A DNA stretch of 64,000 bases from Pseudomonas coleopterorum (lineage in GTDB: Bacteria > Pseudomonadota > Gammaproteobacteria > Pseudomonadales > Pseudomonadaceae), in the NCBI RefSeq assembly GCF_900105555.1, contig NZ_FNTZ01000001.1:1674001-1738000 (forward strand), in the 5' to 3' direction. This document shows positions 41,912 through 50,516 of the stretch, piece after piece. The notes beneath the pieces are model-generated. The model searched no databases. It was not told the DNA's origin and saw only the letters and a program-made list of their open reading frames with translations. Within the stretch, counting starts at the first letter, position 1; each line of letters begins with the position of its first letter. Position numbers and translations under genes: made by a program.

Positions 41912-42283
41912 ATGGACCCAACCGACCTCGGCCCAGGCACAGCTACCTGGCTGGGCGGCACGGGCACCGTATTGCTGGGTGGATTCCTGTGGTTGCGCAA
42001 ATTCCTGTCCAAGGACGCAACCGACAGGGCCATGGACAACGCCGACATCGGCACCGTCCGCCGCCTGAATGAACTGCTCGATTCCGAACGCGAGGCCCGC
42101 AAGGCTTCAGATGCTCGTGCCGATCAGTTTGCCAAAGAACGTAACGAACTCGCTGCCGCAGTTGGCCGTATGGAAGGGAAGATAGAAGCCCTCACTGGCC
42201 AGGTCGCCCAACTCACAGACAAGGTAACCAGTCAGAGCGCCGAGATTGCGCGGCTGCGTGCCCAGCTCGGAGGCGCCAACTGA
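41912..42283 (+). CDS. Membrane-anchored coiled-coil phage protein
   Basis: 123 residues from MDPTDLGPGTATWLGG, chosen for GGAG five bases before. One hydrophobic segment near the N-terminus (GGTGTVLLGGFLWLRKF) and a long coiled coil (EREARKASDARADQFAKERN ... LTGQVAQLTDK). The type occurs near lysis genes in Pseudomonas phages and could be holin- or spanin-related, unproven. Confidence 0.6.
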   Translation: MDPTDLGPGTATWLGGTGTVLLGGFLWLRKFLSKDATDRAMDNADIGTVRRLNELLDSEREARKASDARADQFAKERNELAAAVGRMEGKIEALTGQVAQLTDKVTSQSAEIARLRAQLGGAN

Positions 42284-42621
42284 TGGACAGATGCGCAATG
42301 GAATTCATCGCCCGCCGATGGTGGAGGCGCGTAGAGGTATGGGTGATTGCGGTGCTGTTGGTTGCTGGGGGCTTGGTCCTCGGATTCCAGGCAGCTCAGT
42401 GGTCGCTTGCCAGCTCTTACGTCGCCCAGGTCGCCCAGGTTCGTCACGCGTATGACGAGGCACTGAAGCAGCGTGACCTTCGCTTGACCAAGTTGGCCAA
42501 CAGCGCCACAGAGGCAGCCCAGAAGGTCGAGCAGGCCGCCAGCAGTGCTACCCAGGCAGCTGACACCGCCAGCAAGGCCGTCGACAAGGCGACCGAAGCG
42601 GTGGATCGGGCGAATCAGTAG
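42283..42621 (+). CDS. Membrane protein with Ala-rich helical tail
   Basis: 112 residues. One membrane segment (VWVIAVLLVAGGLVLGFQAA) and a periplasmic or cytoplasmic coiled coil rich in Ala/Thr (SATQAADTASKAVDKATEAV). Start overlaps the previous stop (TGATG). A spanin- or holin-like partner is possible. Confidence 0.6.
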   Translation: MDRCAMEFIARRWWRRVEVWVIAVLLVAGGLVLGFQAAQWSLASSYVAQVAQVRHAYDEALKQRDLRLTKLANSATEAAQKVEQAASSATQAADTASKAVDKATEAVDRANQ

Positions 42622-42734
42622 GCCGGCCAATGCTCTAAAAAATGACTTGCCGGTCGTCCTGAACGGATCAGCGAAATGAACTCGTTTTCGGCCTTAGCAT
42701 CTCAGCAATATTCACCTGATGCTGAGTTATTGCC

Positions 42735-42854
42735 ATGAATAAACACACCGATCTTGAGTCCGATAGCGATATGGATTTTGCAGCTGACCTGGAGTGTCTA
42801 GGTACGCTTTTGGTCATCATGATTGTCTTGGCGGCGACCTGGGTACTGCTGTAA
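42735..42854 (+). CDS. Possible 39-residue membrane peptide
   Basis: MNKHTDLESDSDMDFAADLE followed by one hydrophobic segment (LLVIMIVLAATWVLL) at the end. No strong ribosome site; a hairpin CTCAGCA/TGCTGAG (42701-42726) precedes it. The remaining gap from 42622 shows no gene. Confidence 0.35.
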   Translation: MNKHTDLESDSDMDFAADLECLGTLLVIMIVLAATWVLL

Positions 42855-42862
42855 TCCATCAT

Positions 42863-42898
42863 CGCGCCACAGATTCAGCACAGCCATTTTGTGGCGCG
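42863..42898. repeat. Dispersed inverted repeat, copy C
   Basis: CGCGCCACA, 18 bases, TGTGGCGCG, with the same arms and loop length as copy B. Its right arm runs into the GGAG ribosome site of the gene at 42908. Confidence 0.7.
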
Positions 42899-42907
42899 GA
42901 GAAAATC

Positions 42908-43159
42908 ATGAAGCTGATACTCAAGCGGGTAGAGCCGAGCATTGAAACAACATCGCTCGAAGATATCGGTAGACGCAGGGAGATTGGCAGCACCATCAGG
43001 GCACGCCCATTTGCACTTCACACCGAGGATGGGCAGGTTCTTCCCTGCCAATCCAGCACGACCATCGTCAGCCTGCCGTGCAGCGCCGTGGAGCTCACCG
43101 TGAAGTTCATCATCGACGGCAAGAAGCTGCGTCTTGAAGGCGACCCTGCGGGGGAGTGA
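42908..43159 (+). CDS. Small phage protein, unknown
   Basis: 83 residues (MKLILKRVEPSIETTSLEDI...), mostly beta. GGAG precedes the ATG, partly inside an inverted repeat, so translation may be structure-controlled. Often found before terminase genes; role unknown. Confidence 0.7.
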   Translation: MKLILKRVEPSIETTSLEDIGRRREIGSTIRARPFALHTEDGQVLPCQSSTTIVSLPCSAVELTVKFIIDGKKLRLEGDPAGE

Positions 43160-43162
43160 TCC

Positions 43163-43321
43163 ATGGCCGCATCCAGCATCACCGTCACCATCAGAATCGC
43201 CTGGTGGGTGAATCCCTACATCAGCGCGGTGAACGCGTTCGCGGCAATGGCTGGCATGACGCCTGACGTGGACAAGGTGGTCGCCACTGCAATGCGTGGC
43301 GTTAAGTTCAGATTTCCATAG
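43163..43321 (+). CDS. Small phage protein (52 residues)
   Basis: MAASSITVTIRIAWWVNPYI..., with one moderately hydrophobic stretch and GGGGAG before the ATG. This type of short gene precedes terminase in related Pseudomonas phages. Unknown role. Confidence 0.6.
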   Translation: MAASSITVTIRIAWWVNPYISAVNAFAAMAGMTPDVDKVVATAMRGVKFRFP

Positions 43322-43335
43322 TTACAGGTAGCCCA

Positions 43336-43857
43336 ATGACAACCAAGCAACCCGACTGGGAGGCGATTGAACGTGCCTACCGGGCCGGGTCGCTTTCGGT
43401 TCGAGCCATCGCCGAAGAGAACAGCATCTCTCACGTAGCGATCGCCAAGCGAGCCAAGAAGGAAGGATGGGCTCGCGACCTCACCGACAAGGTGCGTGCT
43501 GCTGCCAAGCGCAAGGTTACCGATGCGGTTACCACAAAGGGTTACCAAGACCCACTGGTAACCGAAGCTGAGATAATTGATGAGGCATCCGACAAGGTTG
43601 CTGCCGTCGTGCTGGCTCACCGGATCGACTTGGCTCAGTGGCGTGGCATTGCAAACAAGCTCAGCGCCGCGCTGCAAGAGATCGAAGTGACCGAAGACAA
43701 CCTCGGCGACTTCTCCCGCTCGCTCAATGCTGGCGTCGACGCCCAGCTCAAGGTCATCAAGGGCGAACGCCAGGCCTATAACCTCGACACCGAGGAGGGC
43801 GACAAGACAGTTGATACCTTGGCCTCTCTGATGGACGAGCTATCGAAGGAAGCCTGA
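43336..43857 (+). CDS. Terminase small subunit
   Basis: 173 residues. The N-terminal HTH (WEAIERAYRAGSLSVRAIAE, NSISHVAIAKRAKKEGWA) binds the packaging start site; the C-terminal half should form the oligomer and contact the large subunit encoded one base after its stop. The gene contains four GGTTACC-type repeats (43515-43563). Confidence 0.82.
   Translation: MTTKQPDWEAIERAYRAGSLSVRAIAEENSISHVAIAKRAKKEGWARDLTDKVRAAAKRKVTDAVTTKGYQDPLVTEAEIIDEASDKVAAVVLAHRIDLAQWRGIANKLSAALQEIEVTEDNLGDFSRSLNAGVDAQLKVIKGERQAYNLDTEEGDKTVDTLASLMDELSKEA
43515..43563. repeat. GGTTACC repeat cluster, possible packaging (pac) site
   Basis: GGTTACC at 43515, 43527 and 43540 and GGTAACC at 43557, inside the small terminase gene, where pac lies in P22-like phages. 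Confidence 0.45.
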
Positions 43858-43858
43858 C

Positions 43859-45346
43859 ATGAAGCCCGAGCATCTGAAGCTGCTCCGGGACAAGCGCTGG
43901 CGACTGAACAACCTCTACTTCATCACGGACAAGCAGGGCAAGAAGGTCCGCTTCCGGATGACGGACGAGCAGGTCGAGTACTTCGAGGGTATCCACACTC
44001 GCAACATCATCCTCAAGGCTCGACAGCTCGGCTTCACCACTGAGTGCTGCATCATCCAGCTGGATGCAGCACTGTTTGAGTCTGCGAAGTGCGCCCTGAT
44101 TGCTCACACCCTGAACGACGCCAAGCGCTTGTTCCGGGAGAAGGTGAAGTACGCCTACGACAACCTGCCGAACGAGATCAAGGCAGCGAACCCGGCCAGC
44201 AACGACGCTGCCGGCGAGCTGGTGTTCAGCAAGGGCGGATCGATCTACGTCAGCACCTCGTTCCGGGGCGGCACACTGCGCTACCTGCACGTTTCCGAGT
44301 TCGGGAAGATCTGCGCCAAGTATCCGCACAAAGCGCGCGAGATAGTCACTGGTGCGTTCGAGGCGGTGGCCGCTGAATGCTTTGTCACGATCGAGTCGAC
44401 CGCAGAGGGTAGGGCGGGCTACTTCTTCGATTACAGCCAGGCTGCCGAGAAGCAGCACCTTTCCGGCGTCCCGCTGGGTCAGCTGGATTGGAAGTTTTTC
44501 TTCTTCAGCTGGTGGAAGAATCAGGGCTACTGGCTCGACCCTTCTACCGCGATCATCCCGGACCGGCTGACCAAGTATTTCGACGAGCTTTGCGCCAAGC
44601 ACGGCATTGTCACCAACCCCGGTCAGCGCGCCTGGTACGCAGCCAAAGAGCGGACGCTGGGCGACGACATGAAACGGGAATACCCGTCGATACCGGCCGA
44701 GGCGTTCCAGCAGTCGATCGAGGGCGCGTATTACGCCCAGCAGTTCAACAAGCTCTACACCGATCAGCGCATCGGTGTGATCCCGGACAACCGACACCTG
44801 CCGGTGATGACCTTCTGGGACATCGGTGTGAGCGACTCCACGGCTATCTGGTTCGTGCGCAAGGTGGGCGAGCAGTACCACCTCATCGACTACTACGAGA
44901 ACAGCGGCGAGGGCCTGCGGCACTACATGAAGGTGCTGAAGGACAAGGGGTACACCTACTCCGAGCACTGGGGGCCGCACGACATCGACAACCGCGAGTT
45001 TGGCAGCGATGCCAAGACCCGGCGGGAACTGGCCCGCGAGGGCTATGAGATCGACGGCCAGAAATACAGCATGACGTTCCAGGTGGTGCCGAAGATCGGC
45101 ATCAACGACGGTATCGAGCAGGTCCGCGAGATCCTTCCCCACTGCGCGTTCGACGAATCCAAATGCGAGGAGGGTATCGCGTGCCTGGAAAACTACCGCA
45201 AGGAGTGGGACGACAAGCGTGGCTGCTGGAAAGACAAACCGCTTCACGACTGGACCTCGCACGGCTCTGACGCCTTCCGGTACTTCGCTGTCGCCAAGAG
45301 CGCCCGCAAGCCGGTCAAATCAATCAAGATGGGATTCGCACGCTGA
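43859..45346 (+). CDS. Terminase large subunit
   Basis: 495 residues, packaging ATPase and nuclease. Walker A-like LKARQLGFTT (about residue 52), Walker B/coupling region VTIESTAEGRAG, then the nuclease domain starting MTFWDIGVSDSTAIWFV with its metal-binding Asp, and DWTSHGSDAFRYF near the end. It drives DNA into the head through the portal encoded next (1-base overlap). Confidence 0.95.
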   Translation: MKPEHLKLLRDKRWRLNNLYFITDKQGKKVRFRMTDEQVEYFEGIHTRNIILKARQLGFTTECCIIQLDAALFESAKCALIAHTLNDAKRLFREKVKYAYDNLPNEIKAANPASNDAAGELVFSKGGSIYVSTSFRGGTLRYLHVSEFGKICAKYPHKAREIVTGAFEAVAAECFVTIESTAEGRAGYFFDYSQAAEKQHLSGVPLGQLDWKFFFFSWWKNQGYWLDPSTAIIPDRLTKYFDELCAKHGIVTNPGQRAWYAAKERTLGDDMKREYPSIPAEAFQQSIEGAYYAQQFNKLYTDQRIGVIPDNRHLPVMTFWDIGVSDSTAIWFVRKVGEQYHLIDYYENSGEGLRHYMKVLKDKGYTYSEHWGPHDIDNREFGSDAKTRRELAREGYEIDGQKYSMTFQVVPKIGINDGIEQVREILPHCAFDESKCEEGIACLENYRKEWDDKRGCWKDKPLHDWTSHGSDAFRYFAVAKSARKPVKSIKMGFAR

Positions 45347-46803
45347 TGCCAGACGTCCAATTCAAACGCACCGAATACGACGGCGCCCAATCGCGTTGGC
45401 GCTTGGTGCGTGACGTCTGCAAGGGCTCCGAAACTGTAAAGCACCGCGGCGATTTGTACCTGCCCCGACCAAACCCGGGCGATACATCGGACGACAACAA
45501 GGCGCGGTACCTGAGCTACATCGCTCGTTCCGTGTTCTACAACGCCACCGGCCGCACGAAGAACAGCCTTGTGGGTGCAGTCTTCCGCACCTGGCCGACA
45601 TTGACTGTTCCGGCCGCGCTCGACTACGTCGCAAAGGACGTGGATGGCCAGGGCGTGAGCATCTACCAGCAGTCCCAAGCCGTCATTGGCCATCTGCTGG
45701 AGGTTGGCCGTCACGGCCTGCTGGTTGACTACCCCACGGTTGAATCAGGCGCTGTGAGCGTCGCTGACAGCGTTGCCAGCGGTATCCGGCCAACCGTTGC
45801 CAGCTACGTCGCTGAGTCGATCATCAACTGGAAGGCTCGCAAGGTTGGCGGTCAGTACCTGCTGAGCCTGGTCGTGCTCAAGGAAGTGGTCGACAAAGAA
45901 ACCGAGGATGGTTTCGGCGTTGAGGCGAAAGACCAATACCGGGTTCTGCGCCTGACTGATGAGGGCGTCTATCAGCAGGAGCTTTGGGACGAAGAGGGTG
46001 GCTGGACTGCGGCGACCGAGGTGCAAACCCCGCTCGATGGTGCAGGTCAACCATGGCGGGTAATTCCGTTCATCTTCGTGGGCAGCGAGAACAACGATTC
46101 CAGCATTGACGACGCGCCGCTGTACGACATGGCCGAGATCAACATCGGCCACTACCGCAACAGCGCCGACTACGAGGAGGCCAGCTACTTGGTCGGTCAG
46201 CCTCAGCCGTGGATGGCGGGCCTGGACGAGCAGTGGCGGGATCACCTGGAAGAGACTGGGATCTACCTCGGTGCGCGTGCGCCGTGGTTGCTACCTGCCA
46301 ATGGCACATGCGGCATGCTGCAGGCTCAACCCAACACACTGGCCAAGGAGGCCATGGACGCCAAGGAAAGCCAGATGGTTGCCCTGGGCGCCCGGCTGAT
46401 CGAACGCGGCAGCGCAGTGAAGACTGCCACGCAGGCCGACAACGAAAGCGCCGCTGAGCACAGCGTGCTGTCGCTGGTCGTCAGCAACGTAAGCGAGGCT
46501 TACACCCAGTGCCTGGCCTGGATGCAGCAGTTCATGCGCCTGTCCGGTGAGGCTGAGTACAAGCTCAACCAGGACTTCAGCCAGATCACCCTGGACGCGA
46601 CCATCCTCTCTGCGCTGTTCAATGCTGTGCAGGGCGGGCGCCTACCGGCTGCCGACTTCTGGCAGTACCTGCGCGATCGCGGCGTGATCAACCCAGAGAA
46701 GACCGACGACCAGATCCGTGGCGAGCTTGAGGCTGAAACGGCAAGCCTGGGCCTGGATGATGAGGAAGACGAAGATGACGGAGCAGCAGCAGGCAATACT
46801 TGA
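45346..46803 (+). CDS. Portal protein (DUF4055 type)
   Basis: 485 residues. YLPRPNPGDTSDDNKARYLS, SVFYNATGRTKNSLVGAVFR and GLLVDYPT match the DUF4055 group, now seen as phage portals. It forms the 12-fold DNA gate of the head. The C-terminus is acidic (DDEEDEDDG) and its last 29 bases overlap the next gene. Confidence 0.87.
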   Translation: MPDVQFKRTEYDGAQSRWRLVRDVCKGSETVKHRGDLYLPRPNPGDTSDDNKARYLSYIARSVFYNATGRTKNSLVGAVFRTWPTLTVPAALDYVAKDVDGQGVSIYQQSQAVIGHLLEVGRHGLLVDYPTVESGAVSVADSVASGIRPTVASYVAESIINWKARKVGGQYLLSLVVLKEVVDKETEDGFGVEAKDQYRVLRLTDEGVYQQELWDEEGGWTAATEVQTPLDGAGQPWRVIPFIFVGSENNDSSIDDAPLYDMAEINIGHYRNSADYEEASYLVGQPQPWMAGLDEQWRDHLEETGIYLGARAPWLLPANGTCGMLQAQPNTLAKEAMDAKESQMVALGARLIERGSAVKTATQADNESAAEHSVLSLVVSNVSEAYTQCLAWMQQFMRLSGEAEYKLNQDFSQITLDATILSALFNAVQGGRLPAADFWQYLRDRGVINPEKTDDQIRGELEAETASLGLDDEEDEDDGAAAGNT

Positions 46804-47863
46804 TGCCACGATCCGCAACGCCGTCTTTCTGGAGCGATTGAAAGCCTCGGAAGTGGAGAAGTTTGCCCCATTCCTCAAGGAGATCGACCGATCGCTACGC
46901 CAGCGGCTCAATCGTGGTGACCTGAGCACTTACACGATTGAGCGGCTCAATAGGCTGCTGGACGAGGTAGGCGCTCTGCTCTTGGGTATCTTCGGCCGAT
47001 TCACGGATCAGCTGACGCTTGACCTGGTGGACCTTGCCAATTATGAGGCCCAGTTCGAGGCGACCAATCTGACCAAGGCAGCACCTATCACCGTGAGCGT
47101 CGAAGCAGTGGTGCCCACGGCGGCTGCAATCAGGTCAGCGATCCTCACCAACCCTCTGAGCATTCGTGGGGCAGATGGCGGCAAGCTTCTGGAGCCCTTC
47201 ATCAAGGATTGGACCACTGCCGAGCGCAACCGGGTAACCGGTGCGATCCGGCAGGGATTCTTCGAAGGGCAGACCAACAGCCAGATCATTCAGCGCCTTC
47301 GCGGCACCAAGGCGCTGAAGTATTCAGATGGAATCCTGGCTGTCACAGACCGCAACGCGACGACGGTGGTGCGCACATCCATCCAGCACGTTGCCACCCA
47401 GGCGCGCATGGAGACGGCCAAGGCCAACACCGACATCGTGACCAGGATCGAGCTGGTGGCCACACTCGACAGCAAGACCAGTCAGATCTGCAGGACGCTA
47501 GACGGCAAGACGTTCCCGGTGGATTCGGGGCCTCGGCCGCCATTCCATCCGAACTGCCGAACCACCTTCGTTATGGTGACCAGGCTCAGCGAGTTGTTCG
47601 CTCAAGGCGCCACGCGCGCTTCGAAAGGCGCTGACGGGCCAGGCCAGGTCAGTGCTGACCTCACCTACTACGAGTGGCTCAAGAAGCAGCCTGCAGCATT
47701 CCAGGATCAGGCCATCGGCAAGGCCCGCGGCGCCCTGTTCCGCAATGGCGGCTTGACCACCGAACGATTCTCCGAGCTCCAGCTCGACCGCAACTTCAAA
47801 CCGCTGAACCTCGAGCAGATGAAGGCCCTAGAGCCTTTGGCGTTCGAGCGCGCAGGCATCTGA
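46775..47863 (+). CDS. Phage minor head protein (Mu F / SPP1 gp7 type)
   Basis: 362 residues from MTEQQQAILDATIRNA. The C-terminal half has the MuF signature: VVRTSIQHVATQARMETAKA, LDSKTSQICRTLDGKTFPVD and RPPFHPNCRTTFV. Such proteins sit in the head near the portal and may be injected with DNA. The ATG lies inside the portal gene end. Confidence 0.88.
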   Translation: MTEQQQAILDATIRNAVFLERLKASEVEKFAPFLKEIDRSLRQRLNRGDLSTYTIERLNRLLDEVGALLLGIFGRFTDQLTLDLVDLANYEAQFEATNLTKAAPITVSVEAVVPTAAAIRSAILTNPLSIRGADGGKLLEPFIKDWTTAERNRVTGAIRQGFFEGQTNSQIIQRLRGTKALKYSDGILAVTDRNATTVVRTSIQHVATQARMETAKANTDIVTRIELVATLDSKTSQICRTLDGKTFPVDSGPRPPFHPNCRTTFVMVTRLSELFAQGATRASKGADGPGQVSADLTYYEWLKKQPAAFQDQAIGKARGALFRNGGLTTERFSELQLDRNFKPLNLEQMKALEPLAFERAGI

Positions 47864-47904
47864 CCCGCTGGCTGAGCCGGCACACCAGTCCCAGGGGGAC
47901 AAAC

Positions 47905-48621
47905 ATGAAATATCTGATCGACAAGGCCGCCTACGACGCTTTGGAGCCATCCCTGCAAGCCTTCTACAAGGCCCAGGGTGAAAACTACGTGCTGGTGATC
48001 GAAGGGCTGCCTGCCCCCGAAGACACCGCGGGCTTGAAAGCCAAGGTCGACGAGTTGTTGCGGGAGAAGAAGGACGAGAAGACCAAGCGCGAGCAGGCCG
48101 AGGAAGCTGCCCGCCTGGCCGCCGAGGAAGCCGCTCGCAAGAACGGCGATACCGAAGCGCTGGAGCGCAGCTGGAACGAGAAGCACACCAAGGCACTGGG
48201 CGAGAAGGACACAGCCCTCTCCGCTGCTCAGGCGCAGATCCACGCGCTGACTGTGGGCGCCACTGCTGCCCGCCTGGCCGGTGAGCTTGCTGTGCATGGC
48301 TCTTCCGCCGTCCTGCAGCAGCTGATCGAGCCACGCCTGAGCATGGAGATCCGCGACGGCAAGCCTGTCGTGATCGTGCTCGACATCGATCGCCGCCCAT
48401 CTGCGCTGACGGTCGACGAATTCAAGGAACAACTGTTCAACGATGCCGCTCTGGCGCCGTTGATTGCAGCAAGCAGGGCTACTGGCGGCGGGGCCGGCGG
48501 TGGCAAAAGCGGCGGGGCCGCGAAAACGTGGGACCAAATGAGCGGCATGGAGCGCGTTGAGCTCCGCCGAACCAACCCCGCCGAGCACGCGCGCCTGAGC
48601 GCCGCGGCCAAGGCAAAGTAA
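47905..48621 (+). CDS. Capsid scaffolding protein
   Basis: 238 residues, highly charged and helical in the centre (KVDELLREKKDEKTKREQAE ... ARLAAEEAARKNGD), no membrane segment, Gly-rich linker, and a C-terminal motif TWDQMSGMERVELRRTNPAE commonly seen at the end of phage scaffolds. Directly before the capsid gene. Confidence 0.8.
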   Translation: MKYLIDKAAYDALEPSLQAFYKAQGENYVLVIEGLPAPEDTAGLKAKVDELLREKKDEKTKREQAEEAARLAAEEAARKNGDTEALERSWNEKHTKALGEKDTALSAAQAQIHALTVGATAARLAGELAVHGSSAVLQQLIEPRLSMEIRDGKPVVIVLDIDRRPSALTVDEFKEQLFNDAALAPLIAASRATGGGAGGGKSGGAAKTWDQMSGMERVELRRTNPAEHARLSAAAKAK

Positions 48622-48633
48622 AGGACATCAGCA

Positions 48634-49653
48634 ATGCCAACCATCCTCTCCGATGTGATCTTCCGCGACGAATTGCGGGATTACATCAACGTGAACACCT
48701 CCGAGCGCACCGCGTTCTTCCAGTCCGGCATCCTCGCGATGAACTCGGATATGGCCCAGCTTCTGGCCAGTCCATCGAACACCTTCACCATTCCGTGGTG
48801 GGTCGATCTGGACGCCTCGATCGAGTCGAACTACTCGAACGACGTGTACACCGACATCGCGGTGCCGCTGTCGGTCACCAGCGCCTCCATGCAGGCGCGC
48901 GCCGCCTACCTCAACGAAGGCTGGAACGCGATGAACTTGGTGAAGAACATCACCAAGCAGGATCCGCTGGAATTCGTGGCAGGCCGTCTGACCAGCTACT
49001 GGCAGCGTGTCGCCCAGCGCCGCACCATCGCTACCAGCATCGGCATCTACAACGACAACGTAGCGTCCAACGGTGGCGACATGGTCGTTGATGCAGGCGG
49101 CACCATCAACGCTGCTTCCATCATCCGCGCCAAGGCCACCATGGGTGACTACTCCGGCCAATTGGGCGGTCTGAGCGTCATTGCAATGCACTCGGCGGTG
49201 CAGACCGAACTGCAGATCCTCAACCTGATCGACTTCACCCCGCTGGCCGACCAGATCCCCGAGTTCGGTCGCTTCCAGGGCATGCGCGTCGTGGTAGACG
49301 ACTCGATGCCAGTGATCGGCACCGGTGCAACTGCCAAGTACCTCTCCGTCATCTTCGGCCCTGGCGCAATCGGCTACGAAGAGCAGCAGCCTGAAGGCGA
49401 AGACGGCCTGGAATACGAGCGCGCCCCGGACCGCGGCAATGGTGGCGGTACCGAAACCCTGTGGAGCCGTCGCAACTTCGTTGTGCACCCGCTGGGCTTC
49501 TCGTTCACTGGCAGCACCATCACCGGCACCCCTACCACCAGCCGTCCAATCTCGGCGAACTGGTCGGACCTGGCGCTGGCGACCAATTGGGAGCGCAAGT
49601 TCGACCGCAAGCAGGTCCCTCTGGCGTTCGTAACCTCCACCGTATCGGCCTGA
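48634..49653 (+). CDS. Major capsid protein
   Basis: 339 residues. MPTILSDVIFRDELRDYINV, MNLVKNITKQDPLEFVAGRL and VIAMHSAVQTELQILNLIDF with a C-terminal LALATNWERKFDRKQVPLAF agree with HK97-fold coat proteins that have no N-terminal delta domain and use a separate scaffold. GGACATCAGC spacing before the ATG. Confidence 0.9.
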   Translation: MPTILSDVIFRDELRDYINVNTSERTAFFQSGILAMNSDMAQLLASPSNTFTIPWWVDLDASIESNYSNDVYTDIAVPLSVTSASMQARAAYLNEGWNAMNLVKNITKQDPLEFVAGRLTSYWQRVAQRRTIATSIGIYNDNVASNGGDMVVDAGGTINAASIIRAKATMGDYSGQLGGLSVIAMHSAVQTELQILNLIDFTPLADQIPEFGRFQGMRVVVDDSMPVIGTGATAKYLSVIFGPGAIGYEEQQPEGEDGLEYERAPDRGNGGGTETLWSRRNFVVHPLGFSFTGSTITGTPTTSRPISANWSDLALATNWERKFDRKQVPLAFVTSTVSA

Positions 49654-49701
49654 CCGACAGCTGGCCCCGCCCGGGGCCGGCAGCTCTGAAGGAGAAAGAT
49701 C

Positions 49702-49917
49702 ATGGCAGTTGAAAAAGACAAGCACATCGACCCGAACGTAAAAGCGCGCTGGGGCTACGGTGGTTCCGAAGGTAATATCACCGTCGGCCCGCAAACCGTT
49801 GGCGAAACCGGTGGTGTGGATTCGGTCCGCACTGATTCGGACGAAACCGCGGCGCGCAACAACGGCGGCGGCAAGAACACCGAGGCCGCCAAGGCCGGGA
49901 AAACCACGAAGGAATAA
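49702..49917 (+). CDS. Small phage protein after capsid
   Basis: 71 residues, polar and Gly/Asn/Thr-rich, probably disordered (MAVEKDKHIDPNVKARWGYG...). GGAGAAAG ribosome site. Might decorate or support the head; unknown. Confidence 0.65.
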   Translation: MAVEKDKHIDPNVKARWGYGGSEGNITVGPQTVGETGGVDSVRTDSDETAARNNGGGKNTEAAKAGKTTKE

Positions 49918-49920
49918 TCC

Positions 49921-50421
49921 ATGCTCATCATCGAGGACGGTACCGGCAAGCCAAATGCCGACAGCTACTCAACGGCGGAGGAACTGGTCAGCTACGCCAT
50001 GATGTATGGCGTGACCATTCCGGCCGATGAGGTGGCGCAGGAGGCGCTGCTGCGCCGGGCCGCCTTGGCGATGAATGGCATGAAGTGGAAAGGACGCCGA
50101 ACAAACCCGGATCAGGCCTTGGCCTGGCCCCGGAAGGACGTGATCGTCGATACCGAGATCAAGCCTTCCAACTACATTCCTGCACGTATCCAGTACGGGC
50201 AGATGGCGCTTGCCGCCGAGATCCATGCCGATGACGTTGACCCGGTTGATTCGCGCAAGGGCGCGGTCACCCTGGAGCGTGTCGAAGGCGCTGTGACGCG
50301 TGAGTACGCCGCGATCAGCAGCACCAGCAGCAGACTGTTGCCGGCGGCGCCAGACCGGCCCAGCCGCTCGCAGTTCGCTGATTACCTACTCAAGCGGGGG
50401 CTCTTCGCCGTCCGCGCCTGA
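49921..50421 (+). CDS. Head-tail adaptor (DnaT-like ssDNA-binding family)
   Basis: 166 residues. MLIIEDGTGKPNADSYSTAE, LLRRAALAMNGMKWKGRRTN and ALAWPRKDVIV are typical of the head-completion/adaptor protein often labelled DnaT-like. It should sit below the portal. The HNH gene is inserted directly after it. Confidence 0.8.
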   Translation: MLIIEDGTGKPNADSYSTAEELVSYAMMYGVTIPADEVAQEALLRRAALAMNGMKWKGRRTNPDQALAWPRKDVIVDTEIKPSNYIPARIQYGQMALAAEIHADDVDPVDSRKGAVTLERVEGAVTREYAAISSTSSRLLPAAPDRPSRSQFADYLLKRGLFAVRA

Positions 50422-50427
50422 TATAAT
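50419..50427 (+). promoter_or_regulatory. Extended -10 promoter for HNH gene
   Basis: TGATATAAT, consensus -10 with a TG extension, at the end of the adaptor gene; no good -35. About 90 bases before the HNH start codon, with a small GCCGG/CCGGC hairpin in between. Confidence 0.5.
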
Positions 50428-50516
50428 GGTCGGGCGGCTAGGTTGATCCCCGAAGAGCCGGCCCCTAACCGGCCTGCCGCACCTCCAAGTTAGGGTTCGT
50501 ACTGTAGGGGTATGAA

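Noticed and set aside
41912..42621. Full lysis cassette (holin, endolysin, spanins)
   Set aside because: Two membrane proteins fit loosely, but no muramidase, amidase or transglycosylase motif is present; the endolysin is probably right of the window.
42668..42862. 64-residue minus-strand frame
   Set aside because: Reverse of the short membrane-peptide frame; no ribosome site and poor protein character.
43757..45262. 501-residue minus-strand frame over the large terminase
   Set aside because: Antisense shadow; terminase motifs are on the plus strand.
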